Part shown: piece after piece, positions 1 to 8,054 of the stretch | Numbering within the stretch: the stretch's first letter is position 1 | Layout of the letters: every line of letters starts with the position of its first letter | Origin: an uncultured Mycoplasmataceae bacterium | GTDB taxonomy: Bacteria > Bacillota_I > Bacilli_A > Mycoplasmatales > Mycoplasmoidaceae | NCBI GenBank assembly: GCA_947176635.1 | Contig: CAMWRJ010000004.1 | Span: 1-14,285 of the forward strand | Length of the DNA: 14,285 nucleotides | Direction: 5' to 3' | The notes under the pieces: generated by a model | What the model was told of the DNA's origin: nothing | What the model saw: the letters and a program-made list of their open reading frames with translations, nothing else | Database searches by the model: none | Position numbers and translations under genes: made by a program

Positions 1-125
1 ATCTTACACTGGTCTAAATTCAATCAAATTTTATGATTAATAATTATTTCTTATAGCATACATTACACACACTTAACAACATTATCAAAATATAGAAATA
101 GTTTATTCTATGAAAGGAATAATTT

Positions 126-2348
126 ATGGATAACAATCAAAACAAATTCTCTAATGCAGATGATTATGATTTAATCTTAGAAGAAAAAGAAAAAGAACTT
201 AAAAAAGAGAAAAGAAATAAAGTAATTTTAGCTTCTTCACTAGCATTATTGTTATTATTAGGTTCAACTGCAACTGTTGCTCCAATTATTTCAGTTGCTG
301 TAAATAACAAAAACATTCACAATTCAAGTAATTCAAATGGCTCTAATGATTCTAATATTAATGGTTCAAATGGCTCTAATAATGACGGCTCAAATGGTTC
401 TAACAATGGTGACTCAATTGATACACCGGCTAATATTCCAAATGAATTAACATTTACTGATTCAGACATTACAACATTAATCAATGGATATCAAGATGAA
501 ATTAAATTAAGAAAATTAGTTTATTTGGATTTTGAAAATGATTTTGCAAATATAACTAAAAAATATATTACTGCCTCTAATATTCGTATTGGATCATTAG
601 TTAAAAATGCAACAATTGAAAGAGTAAAAAACAAGAAAAAATATTTTAATATTAGTATTACATTAGATGAAAAAGATAGAACATATTTAGCAGATAAAAA
701 ATTAAGTAAAGCTAAATTATTTGATAATCTATTAACATTTACTCTTAAAGAAAATACTAACTTAACTTTTTGTACACCAATTAAAGTTACAATAGAACAA
801 TTGAATAATATAAAAAATAAGATACAAGAAAATCTTGATAATAATAGAAAAACAATTGATGACCCTGATAGAAATTATTGAGTATCTGAAATTGTAAAAA
901 ACGAATTTTGAACAAATAGCACTCTTATAACTGACATTAAATATGAAAATGGAAAATTAATTATTGAACCTCGTTTTCCTTATTTTTTCGAATGTGATTT
1001 TGAAACTGATATGGTTGCTAATGGTAATATTATATTTTACGATCTTGTGCAAACATGAAAATCTGTTATATTTACTAATTTAGACAAATTATATGAGACA
1101 ATTAATGATTTTGTATCTGAATATACATATGCAGAATTTAATGAATATTTGGCGAATAATTTAGATTTTTTTAAAAAATTTGCCTTAGATAATTTAGAAA
1201 ATCTTAATAATTATGAAGTAAATATAGATAAATTTGAATTAGATGAACAAAATTTAGAATTTAGAATATGGATTAAATTTGAGGAAAATACATATTATCT
1301 TTATGAAAAACATGAAAATGATTTAATAAGTGTTTCTAGCACATCAAGTTATGCTTATATTTACCTTAAAAATTTAGATTTCTTTGATGATTCAGGATCA
1401 CCTTTAAACTGATTTACATATAATAAAGTTAAAGATGGATTTCAAATTACAGGTGTAACTGAATTAGGTAAACAACAAACAAGCTTTAAATTCAGTAGAA
1501 AAATGAAATATTTTTATTCAGGTGCTTTAAGTAATTGTGAAAATTTAAGAACAGTAGATTTTTCATTATTAGATCAAATATATTTTCAAAAAACTGATAG
1601 TGAAGATGTAGGTGGTACAATTGCAGATAATTTATTAAGCGACTGTGTAAATTTAGAAACTGTGATTATGCCTAAAAACCAAATTAGAAATATTGGTTGT
1701 AATGCATTTAAAAATTGTTCTAAATTACAAAACATTGATATTGCTAATGTTAGTGGTGAAATTCGTGATGCTGCATTCTATAATTGTACAAAATTAAGCT
1801 CACCTAACACTCTTCCTCTTCAAGCAACTAAAATTGGAAATTCTGCATTCTATAATTGTACAAAATTAGGCTCACCTAACGTTATTACCCTTCAAGCAAC
1901 TGAAATTGGAAATTCTGCATTCTATAATTGTAGTAGTCTAAAAAAAGTAGATGCAAGAGCTCGTTGTAAATATATTGGATCTAGTGCTTTTGAAAACTCT
2001 GGATTAATATGATTTAAAGGTGGTGCAAACAGTTTTAGAATTGCTTTTAATACTGATGGACAAGTGAATGTAAATATTTGATTAGATAATGCTTACTATT
2101 TAGGTTTTGATGTTTTTAAAAATTGTACTAATTTACAATGAGTTGAATTTAGAGGTGGTTATGAATGAGGAAAGTATTCTCCATTTACCGGATGTAATGT
2201 TACATATTACACAGCATATGAATGAAGTTTTAATGGTTCAGGAAATGGTATAGGACCCACTTATACGAGATATTATGTATATGATATTTATAACAAACAA
2301 GACCAAACTGGTATCTCTCAATTCTTAACTTCAAGTACTCCAGAATAA
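126..2348 (+). CDS. Membrane-anchored BspA-like (LRR_5) leucine-rich repeat surface protein
   Basis: This 740-residue protein is read through nine in-frame TGA codons as Trp; one further Trp uses TGG (1269-1271). The N-terminus is a charged, Lys/Glu-rich cytoplasmic segment (residues 1-32), then one hydrophobic helix (about 33-59) with no lipobox Cys, so it looks like a signal anchor rather than a lipoprotein. A Ser/Asn/Gly linker follows (66-97), then a long unrecognised extracellular-looking region (about 100-455). Residues about 460-700 carry BspA-type repeats of the form I-G-x-x-A-F-x-N-C-x-x-L. Proteins with such repeats are typically surface adhesins or host-interaction factors; that role is inferred here. 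The start is supported by AAAGGA at 113-118, seven bases upstream. The gene ends at TAA and is followed by a hairpin terminator, so it is probably transcribed alone. Family assignment of the repeats is firm; the central region is unknown. Confidence 0.85.
321..416 (+). repeat. Low-complexity Ser/Asn/Gly-coding tract in the surface protein
   Basis: Degenerate reiterations of codons for G-S-N and S-N-N encode residues 66-97, directly after the membrane helix. The bases are related repeats (ggttcaaatggctctaat-like units) with synonymous variation. It probably acts as a flexible spacer between membrane and ectodomain, and is a possible site of replication slippage in multiples of three bases. Confidence 0.7.
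1770..1985 (+). repeat. 72-bp tandem repeats encoding 24-residue LRR_5 units
   Basis: Two adjacent 72-base units (1770-1841 and 1842-1913) differ at about eight positions by direct comparison, several clustered in three codons. A third unit from 1914 shares its first 18 bases exactly and then diverges, ending again with an I-G-S motif. Each unit encodes one leucine-rich repeat with the core A-F-Y-N-C-T-K-L. The unit is a multiple of three, so copy-number change keeps the frame. Near-identity at DNA level indicates recent duplication. Confidence 0.85.
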
Positions 2349-2357
2349 TATGTTTTA

Positions 2358-2392
2358 AAAAAGTTGTAGTGATTAATTGCTACAGCTTTTTG
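2358..2392 (+). terminator. Hairpin terminator after the surface protein gene
   Basis: Arms 2358-2369 and 2380-2391 pair over 12 bp with one U-G wobble around a 10-base loop. The 3' arm ends in a run of five T. It lies 10 bases past the TAA of the upstream gene and separates it from dnaA. Confidence 0.75.
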
Positions 2393-2432
2393 TTTATTAT
2401 TGTAATTTTTAACAATAACATTATAAATAAAA

Positions 2433-2458
2433 GTTATCGCTTAATAATTTGTGATAAT
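2433..2458 (+). promoter_or_regulatory. Candidate dnaA promoter with inverted repeat
   Basis: GATAAT at 2453-2458 is preceded by TGT (2450-2452), which resembles an extended -10 element about 45 bases before dnaA. The same bases form the right arm of an imperfect inverted repeat: GTTATCGC (2433-2440) and GTGATAAT (2451-2458) pair over 8 bp with two wobbles. The arms carry TTATC cores like half of a DnaA box, so autoregulation is possible but unproven. No good -35 is visible. Confidence 0.35.
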
Positions 2459-2504
2459 ATAAAATCGATATATTCAAAAAATATAAGGAATTAGGTATTT
2501 AACT

Positions 2505-3845
2505 ATGTCTCAAAATTTAGAATTTTTCTTCCAGCAAATAATAGATGAAGCTAAGAATAAATACAATAACCAATCAATGTTAATCCAAATGGAACAATTT
2601 TGCTCACCTTTATTAATTTCAGATCATATTTTTTATATTTATGTAAAATCAAAAGATTTATATGATTTTTTACAAGATATTAATTTAAGAAAATTTAATG
2701 AAATTGCTTCAAAAATATACCAAGACGAAATTGAAATTAAATTTATTAATAATCGTGATGAAATTAATCTAATTAAAAATGAACCAATCAAACAAATAAA
2801 AGAAATCTATAACTCTAAATTAGATAAAAACTTAACATTTAGTACTTATATTGTTGGAGAATATAATCAAAGACCAACTGGTTTATTAAAAAACATAATT
2901 GAAAATGATAATGTATTATTTAATCCCATTTTTATTTTTGGAAGCACTGGTGTAGGTAAAACGCACTTAGTGAATGCTTTTGCTTTTGAATATTTAAAAA
3001 ACTATCCAGAACGTAAAATTAGATTTATTAGTGCTGAAAATTTTTCTAGAGAAATTTATGAAATTATTTCATCATCACAAAAATTAGAAGAGTTTAAAAA
3101 ACAAAATGCTCAATATGATGTTTTTATTATGGAAGATATTCAATTCTTATCAGATAAAAACAAAAGTAATGAAATCTTTTTTAATATCTTTAATAATTTA
3201 ATTTTAGAAGGCCATTTAATTATTATCACTTCAGATAGATATCCAGAACATTTAAATGGTTTTACAGATAGAATGATTTCAAGATTTAGTTCAGGGGTAA
3301 TTTTGCAAATGGATAATCCAGATCCAAACTCTATTGAAAGAATTACACAAGAACGTTTAAGAGATGCAAACTTAAAATTAACTAAAGATGCAGTTGATTT
3401 AATTGTAAGATATCATTATACAGACATTAGAAAATTATTAGGTTCAATTAATATGATTTTATTTATGAATAATTATCAAACTAATAATATTATTGATGCT
3501 GATCAAGTGAGAAAGATTTTAAATATTGAAGAAACTAATGTACGTAAAAACTACTATAACATCTCTTTAAATCCACAATCTGTAATTAATTCAGTATCTA
3601 AATTATATTCATTAAAAGCAAGTGATATTATAGGTCCTAGCAGACAAGCTAATATTGTTAATGCTAGAGGAATGGCAATGTATATCTTAAGAGAAAAATT
3701 ACATATTCCATTTGAAAAAATAGGTGCTTATTTTAATAATAGAAATCATTCTACTACAATGGCTAGTATTAAAAAATTTAGTAATGAACTAAAACAAAAT
3801 AAAGAATTAGAAGCAATTGTTGAAAGTTTAATTAAAAAGTTATAA
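2505..3845 (+). CDS. dnaA: Chromosomal replication initiator protein DnaA
   Basis: DnaA binds origin DNA and, as an ATP-bound AAA+ oligomer, opens oriC and helps load the replicative helicase. At 446 residues it has normal family length. An N-terminal helicase/self-interaction domain (about 1-85) is joined by a short linker to the AAA+ core, with Walker A G-S-T-G-V-G-K-T-H (146-154), Walker B M-E-D-I-Q (about 209-213; first acidic residue Glu instead of the usual Asp), sensor 1 I-T-S-D and an arginine-bearing S-R-F segment. The C-terminal DNA-binding domain ends with N-N-R-N-H-S-T-T-M (411-419), where most homologues have G-G-R-D-H-S/T-T-V; R-Q before A-M is also R-G (388-389). The ATG follows a weak purine stretch (AAGGA at 2485). 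No dnaN follows; the neighbour converges. No Trp is present in the protein. Confidence 0.98.
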   Translation: MSQNLEFFFQQIIDEAKNKYNNQSMLIQMEQFCSPLLISDHIFYIYVKSKDLYDFLQDINLRKFNEIASKIYQDEIEIKFINNRDEINLIKNEPIKQIKEIYNSKLDKNLTFSTYIVGEYNQRPTGLLKNIIENDNVLFNPIFIFGSTGVGKTHLVNAFAFEYLKNYPERKIRFISAENFSREIYEIISSSQKLEEFKKQNAQYDVFIMEDIQFLSDKNKSNEIFFNIFNNLILEGHLIIITSDRYPEHLNGFTDRMISRFSSGVILQMDNPDPNSIERITQERLRDANLKLTKDAVDLIVRYHYTDIRKLLGSINMILFMNNYQTNNIIDADQVRKILNIEETNVRKNYYNISLNPQSVINSVSKLYSLKASDIIGPSRQANIVNARGMAMYILREKLHIPFEKIGAYFNNRNHSTTMASIKKFSNELKQNKELEAIVESLIKKL

Positions 3846-3846
3846 T

Positions 3847-3882
3847 AAAAAACTCCTTCGTATAAAAAGGAGTTTTCTTTTT
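3847..3882. terminator. Bidirectional terminator between dnaA and rnc
   Basis: Arms AAAACTCCTT (3849-3858) and AAGGAGTTTT (3867-3876) are perfect over 10 bp with an 8-base loop. An A run (3847-3852) lies on the left and a T-rich run (3873-3882) on the right, so each strand has a U tract. It sits between the converging ends of dnaA (stop 3845) and rnc (stop 3886-3888) and can serve both. Confidence 0.9.
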
Positions 3883-3885
3883 GTG

Positions 3886-4593
3886 TTATTCATTATCATC
3901 AGTAATTAATGCTAATTTTTCCATTGCTTCTTTAGCAGCTAGTTCTTCAGCATCTTTTTTCTTACTAGCAATTCCTTTACCATAAATATGATTATCAAAA
4001 ATTAATTCAACATATCATTCTTTAGTATCTAAATATTGATGAACATATTTAATAGCATTTTCATTATTTTGAGCATTCTTTTGATTTTTCATAATGCATT
4101 CTTGGAATTTAGTTTTATTAGTCTTTTCTAAGTTAATTGAATTATTATCTACTTTTTGTAATAAAACAGTATCTAAGATTTTTTGTACTTTTTTAATTCC
4201 TTGATCTCTATAAATTGCACCAATGAAAGATTCAAAAATATCTTCTAGAATTTTATCTGTAATAACAGTTAATCCATTACCTTTTAAGACTAAATCTTCT
4301 AATTGAAAATCTTCTCTTGCAATTTTAGCTAAAGTTTGTCCTTTAACAATATTAGATTTACGCAATGACATTTCAGCTTCACTAAAATTTGATTTAAATA
4401 AATAATTTGTTACAACTCAAGAAATAGCAGCATCACCTAAGAATTCTAATCTTTGGTAATTATAATTTAGTTTTTTTTCATTTGCATAAGTAGGATGAGT
4501 TAATGCTTCAATATAAACGCTATAATTCTTTGGATTAATTTGATATTTAGTTAATATTTTCTTTAATAATTTATGATTAACATTCTCAGTCAT
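3886..4593 (-). CDS. rnc: Ribonuclease III
   Basis: RNase III cleaves double-stranded RNA, chiefly rRNA precursors and structured mRNAs. The 235-residue protein has the signature R-L-E-F-L-G-D-A (48-55) with acidic metal ligands E50 and D54, and a second acidic pair D118 and E121 in the helix I-L-E-D-I-F-E-S-F-I-G-A-I-Y. A C-terminal double-stranded-RNA-binding domain (about 162-232) includes G-K-G-x-A-S-K-K-x-A-E-x-x-A-A. Trp59 and Trp193 are TGA; without code 4 only a central fragment is seen. The ATG (4591-4593) lies inside the end of plsX, a 17-base overlap, so translation is probably coupled. It is the last gene of the asp23-fakA-plsX-rnc operon and ends at the bidirectional terminator. 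Confidence 0.96.
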
Positions 4594-5560
4594 ATTCTTT
4601 TAGTTTCTCTTTCATTTTATTTAAAACATCAAATTTAATAGAATTATATAATAATCTTAGAGCACTTAAAAATTGTTTTCTATCAGCACTACCATGAGTT
4701 TTTACAGCCATTTCATTAAGACCTAAAACAAAAGCACCAGCATTTTCTTTATAATCAAATTTCTTTGAAATCTTTTTTAAAACAGATTTTGCAAATAATG
4801 CTTTAATTAAATTTTTAGGTTTTTTAAATTCTGTTTTTAAAGCATTACCAATTGTTTTAGCAGTACCTTCCATTGTTTTTAGCGCAATATTACCAGTAAA
4901 AGCATCTGCTATTACAACATCAGCATCTGAATTTAATAATTTATTTGGTTCTAAATAACCTTGGTAATTTAAAAAAGATAAAGATTTTAGAATTTCATTT
5001 GTTTTAACTTGTAATTCTTTACCTTTATGTTCTTCTGTCCCAATGTTTAATAATTTAATTACTGGAGAAGTTGTAAATTGTTTAGCATATTCATTTGCCA
5101 TAATTGCAAATTTAACTAAATCATTTTGATTAACATCAATTGATGCACCAACATCAACCATATTAAAGATTCCATCTAATTTAGGAATTGTTGGCATAAA
5201 TCCTAATTTATTAATTCCTGGTATTGTACCAATTGTTGAATATAATGTGAAAACAAAAATTCCACTATTACACGCACTCAATATTCCATCTACTTTTTTT
5301 TCTTTTAATAAATTAGCGCATATTTGAATAGAAGAGTTTTGTTTTCTTCTAGCACTAAATACAGTATCATCTTGTAAAACAAATTCAGATGTATGTACAA
5401 TATTAAATTCATTTGGTTTAATTAAAGGATTAATTAAGTCTTGATTACCAACTAAAATAATTTCTAAATCTTGGTGTTTTTTAATGAATTCTCTAGCAGC
5501 TATAATTGCTTCATTTACATCATTTTCAAAACCCATTACATCTAAAGCTATTTTCATCAT
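4577..5560 (-). CDS. plsX: Phosphate acyltransferase PlsX
   Basis: PlsX interconverts acyl-ACP and acyl-phosphate, supplying or using the acyl-phosphate that PlsY transfers to glycerol-3-phosphate in phospholipid synthesis. Family features seen are the N-terminal M-K-I-A-L-D-V-M-G, a central G-T-I-P-G-I-N-K segment followed by V-D-V-G-A-S-I-D, and A-D-A-F-T-G-N-I-A-L-K-T-M-E-G near the C-terminal third. Length is about 327 residues, normal for the family. The last Trp (TGA at 4586-4588) is followed by Glu, Cys and TAA at 4577-4579, so a standard-code call would stop three codons early. Tandem ATGs at 5560 and 5557 are candidate starts; a TTG at 5566 is less likely. The start follows the fakA stop within 6 bases. 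In organisms without fatty acid synthesis it would work with the kinase encoded just upstream; that is inference. Confidence 0.96.
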
Positions 5561-5566
5561 TTTCAA

Positions 5567-7237
5567 TTACACTAAGCCTATGTAGTAATTATAAACAACT
5601 TGTTCACCATCACTAATTTCTGTAAATAATTGATATTTTTTATCAATATATTCTTCAAGTTGACTAATTATTTCTAAATTAGCTTTTTTTCCTGTAACAA
5701 TATAAATCATATTAGGTTCTTTAGTTTTTTTCATTAATTCATCTATAGTACCTTTTAATGTTTCTAATTCTTGTGAATTAGCTGAAATTATTTTTTTATG
5801 AATAATTCCAATGTAATCATTTTCTTTAACACTGATGTGTTCATAGTTTACATCTTTAATTGCTAAAGATACTAAACCAGTATTTGTTGTTTTTAAAATT
5901 TTATTCATGTTTTTGAAATTATCTGTTAATGATAATTCAGGATTAAATTCTTGCATTACAATCAATGATTCCATTGCATTTGTAGATTTAACAACTTTAA
6001 CATTGATTTTATCTTTAAAGTATTTAGCAACTTCTTCTGCTGCTAAAACTAAGTTAGAATCATCTGTTAAAATAACAACATTCTTAGAATTTAATTTATT
6101 AATTTTTTTAATGAAAACATTAACACTTGGAGCAGTTGGTTCAGTTAACACATAATTATCTTGTCCAAATCTTTCTTTAAATAATTCAGCAATTTTTAAA
6201 GTAGGAACAGTATAGATAATTGATACTTCATCTTTTAATTTTTTTTGATTATTTTCTTGTTGATTTTTTTGTTTATCTAAGAATTGTAAAGTCATGTTTT
6301 CAATTTTAATTTTTTCAAATTCACCATATCTTAAACCTAATTCTAATAATTTATTTGGTTTAACTGTATGAACGTGAACTTTTACAATATCATCAATTTG
6401 AACACAAACAATCGAATTACCAAATTTTTCTAAGTCTTTTGTAAATGTTAGTTTATCAAAAACTTTTTTGCTAGTTTTTTTATTTGGATTAATATTTTCA
6501 GCTAATCTAATAATAACTTCTGAACAATATCCAAATTCAGATCCATCATGAATATCTTCAAATGATTGGAAATCAGCAGTTTCACTATTTTTATTTTTTT
6601 GTTTTAATTCTTTTAAATATGAATCTACATTTGATTGAATAACAGCATTCATTCCTTTCAAGAAAGACATTAAACCATATCCACCAGAATCCACAACATT
6701 CACTCTTTTTAGTTCAGGTAAAATTTCACGTGTTTGTTCTAAAGCAGATTCTCCATTTTTAATTACATCAGAAAATAATTCTTCAACTGAATTATACTTT
6801 TTTTGATTAATTGCTTCATCAATCATTCTGATAACAGTTAAAATTGTACCTTCTACTGGATTATAAACTGAATCATATGCACATTCTCTTGCGTTATGAA
6901 AAGATTTTTGTAAATCTTCAATAGTCAATTCATTTTGATTTTCATTAAAAGATTCGCAAAAACCTTTCATTATTTGACTAAAAATTACTCCTGAATTTCC
7001 TCTAGCATTAAATAAAAGTTGTTTTTTATATTCATCGCCTAGATGCTTAAAATCACTAAATTTAGATAAACTAATCGAGTTAAAAGCACCTAAAGATGTG
7101 GTTTTCATATTAATTCCAGTATCACCATCAGGAATAGGAAAAACATTTAATTCATTAATATACTCATGTTCACAAGATAATGAATTTGTACCAATTTTTA
7201 ACATTTCTATAAAAGAATCTAAACTTATTTTTCTCAT
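5567..7237 (-). CDS. fakA: DAK2-domain fatty acid kinase subunit FakA-like
   Basis: FakA-type proteins phosphorylate fatty acids held by a FakB (DegV-family) partner, giving acyl-phosphate for PlsX/PlsY. The 556-residue length matches the YloV/FakA family. The N-terminal DhaL/DAK2 nucleotide-binding domain (about 8-200) has L-N-V-F-P-I-P-D-G-D-T-G-I-N-M (30-44), with metal-binding acidic residues D37 and D39, and A-R-G-N-S-G-V-I-F-S-Q further on. The middle part has V-K-V-H-V-H-T, also typical. The C-terminal third is the family's DegV-like region. No FakB is in this window. The ATG follows an AAAGGA stretch. The stop is within a few bases of the plsX start, and the asp23-like gene ends 23 bases upstream, so the genes form an operon. 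Older annotations call homologues 'dihydroxyacetone kinase-like'; the FakA reading fits the plsX neighbour better. Confidence 0.9.
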   Translation of the reverse strand: MRKISLDSFIEMLKIGTNSLSCEHEYINELNVFPIPDGDTGINMKTTSLGAFNSISLSKFSDFKHLGDEYKKQLLFNARGNSGVIFSQIMKGFCESFNENQNELTIEDLQKSFHNARECAYDSVYNPVEGTILTVIRMIDEAINQKKYNSVEELFSDVIKNGESALEQTREILPELKRVNVVDSGGYGLMSFLKGMNAVIQSNVDSYLKELKQKNKNSETADFQSFEDIHDGSEFGYCSEVIIRLAENINPNKKTSKKVFDKLTFTKDLEKFGNSIVCVQIDDIVKVHVHTVKPNKLLELGLRYGEFEKIKIENMTLQFLDKQKNQQENNQKKLKDEVSIIYTVPTLKIAELFKERFGQDNYVLTEPTAPSVNVFIKKINKLNSKNVVILTDDSNLVLAAEEVAKYFKDKINVKVVKSTNAMESLIVMQEFNPELSLTDNFKNMNKILKTTNTGLVSLAIKDVNYEHISVKENDYIGIIHKKIISANSQELETLKGTIDELMKKTKEPNMIYIVTGKKANLEIISQLEEYIDKKYQLFTEISDGEQVVYNYYIGLV

Positions 7238-7260
7238 ACTAACATTTTCCTTTACTATTG

Positions 7261-7542
7261 CTATTTAAAATTAATTTTCAAAATTATATTATTTTTGTTT
7301 ATGTCTAAAATACTATTTAGTTTTTCTTTTAAGAAATCTTCAAATTCATCTACAACATTTGATTTTTGATTAATTTCATCACAAACATTTATTGACATCA
7401 TTATTTCAATGACTTCATTATTAACATTATTATTTTCAATTGAAATCACTTCTCATCCATTAATACCTGGTGTGCTTTTAATGGTTGAATCAATCAAATC
7501 TCTAATAATTTTTTTATTAAAATTTATTTTATTATTTGGCAT
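7261..7542 (-). CDS. Asp23/Gls24 (YloU-like) family protein
   Basis: A 93-residue protein that starts with ATG at 7540-7542, with Trp33 encoded by TGA at 7453-7455 and stop TAG at 7261-7263. The N-terminal half, I-I-R-D-L-I-D-S-T-I-K-S-T-P-G-I-N-G-W, fits the Asp23 family pattern of a helix followed by (V/I)-P-G-(V/I)-x-G. The rest has a short beta stretch (V-I-E-I-M-M-S-I-N-V) and a helix, as in the family. Function is poorly known; homologues (YloU, Asp23) are small proteins linked to the envelope or to stress. Strong support comes from position: in Firmicutes yloU directly precedes yloV (fakA). A TGAGGT RBS (complement of 7549-7554) lies six bases before the ATG. First gene of the minus-strand operon. 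Confidence 0.8.
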
Positions 7543-7573
7543 TATAAAACCTCAAAATATTCAATTTAATCGA

Positions 7574-7610
7574 ATATGATAAATACAAAATACTTTATAT
7601 TTTATCATAT
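7574..7610. promoter_or_regulatory. Perfect 10-bp inverted repeat in divergent promoter region
   Basis: ATATGATAAA (7574-7583) and TTTATCATAT (7601-7610) are exact inverse complements with a 17-base spacer. The element lies 32 bases before the asp23-like start and overlaps sequences that could serve as its -10 (TATGAT or TATAAA on the minus strand). It could be an operator, a leader hairpin, or chance symmetry in AT-rich DNA. Confidence 0.4.
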
Positions 7611-7645
7611 AAAACATATATAAGATTAATTACTTCATATTGTAG

Positions 7646-7683
7646 AAATTGATAAAAATTGATATATAATAAACAAATATAAT
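7646..7683 (+). promoter_or_regulatory. Candidate trxA promoter with spaced direct repeat
   Basis: Two TATAAT hexamers (7665-7670 and 7678-7683) precede trxA by about 50-60 bases. Just upstream the nonamer AAATTGATA occurs twice, at 7646-7654 and 7656-7664, exactly 10 bases apart. TTGATA within it resembles a -35, but spacing to either -10 is not ideal. Mollicute promoters often depend mainly on the -10. Confidence 0.4.
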
Positions 7684-7716
7684 ATTTTAAAATTTTAAAA
7701 ATATGAAGAAAGAAAA

Positions 7717-7722
7717 TGAGGT
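7717..7722 (+). promoter_or_regulatory. Ribosome binding site deciding the trxA start
   Basis: TGAGGT lies seven bases before the ATG at 7730. It favours that start over an in-frame ATG at 7703, which has no such element. The divergent asp23-like gene uses the same hexamer. Confidence 0.65.
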
Positions 7723-7729
7723 AAAAATC

Positions 7730-8038
7730 ATGGAAATTAAAAATTTAGAAATATTAAAAGAAAAATTAATGGAAGACAAAATCACTGTTGTTGACTTTTA
7801 TGCAACATGATGTGGTCCTTGTAAAATGCTTATTCCAGTAATTGATGAATTAGAAAAAGAAGTTAGTGATGTAAACTTTTTAAAAGTTAATGTTGATGAC
7901 TTCAATGAATTAGCTTCACAATTTGGTGTATTAAGTGTTCCTACATTAGTTTTCATAAAAGATGGAAAAGAAGTTAACAGAACAGTTGGTTTTAAATCTA
8001 AAAACGATTTATTAAATATCTTAAGTGAAATTAAATAA
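7730..8038 (+). CDS. trxA: Thioredoxin
   Basis: Thioredoxin is a cytoplasmic disulfide reductase, normally recharged by thioredoxin reductase. The 102-residue length is typical. The redox site W-C-G-P-C is at residues 27-31, its Trp encoded by TGA (7808-7810), and is preceded by V-V-D-F-Y-A-T. The cis-proline loop reads V-P-T-L-V-F-I-K-D-G. The N-terminal 32 residues are lost if TGA is read as stop, so a shortened call starting at 7826 would lack the active site. It is the first gene of a plus-strand run; the HAD gene begins 16 bases after its stop. Confidence 0.97.
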
Positions 8039-8054
8039 TTAATAAATATAAAAT

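Noticed and set aside
93-111. Small inverted repeat (ATAGAA and TTCTAT) before the surface protein gene
   Set aside because: Only six paired bases in AT-rich DNA; chance is a sufficient explanation.
879-2012. In-frame TGA codons in the first gene, which could suggest a pseudogene in several pieces
   Set aside because: All pieces are in one frame, each break is exactly TGA, and the same happens in universally conserved genes such as metK and thyA, so code 4 explains it.
2393-2504. Canonical DnaA boxes marking oriC
   Set aside because: No TTATCCACA or close match was found by eye; only TTATC-like fragments, common in AT-rich DNA. Origin position is therefore not claimed.
5561-5566. TTG start for plsX, six bases upstream of the chosen ATG
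   Set aside because: Two ATG codons follow directly and the family consensus begins at M-K-I-A-L-D, so the TTG is unnecessary.
5907-6155. Plus-strand open frame inside fakA
   Set aside because: Antisense to the conserved fakA coding frame, with a composition typical of a reverse-complement shadow.
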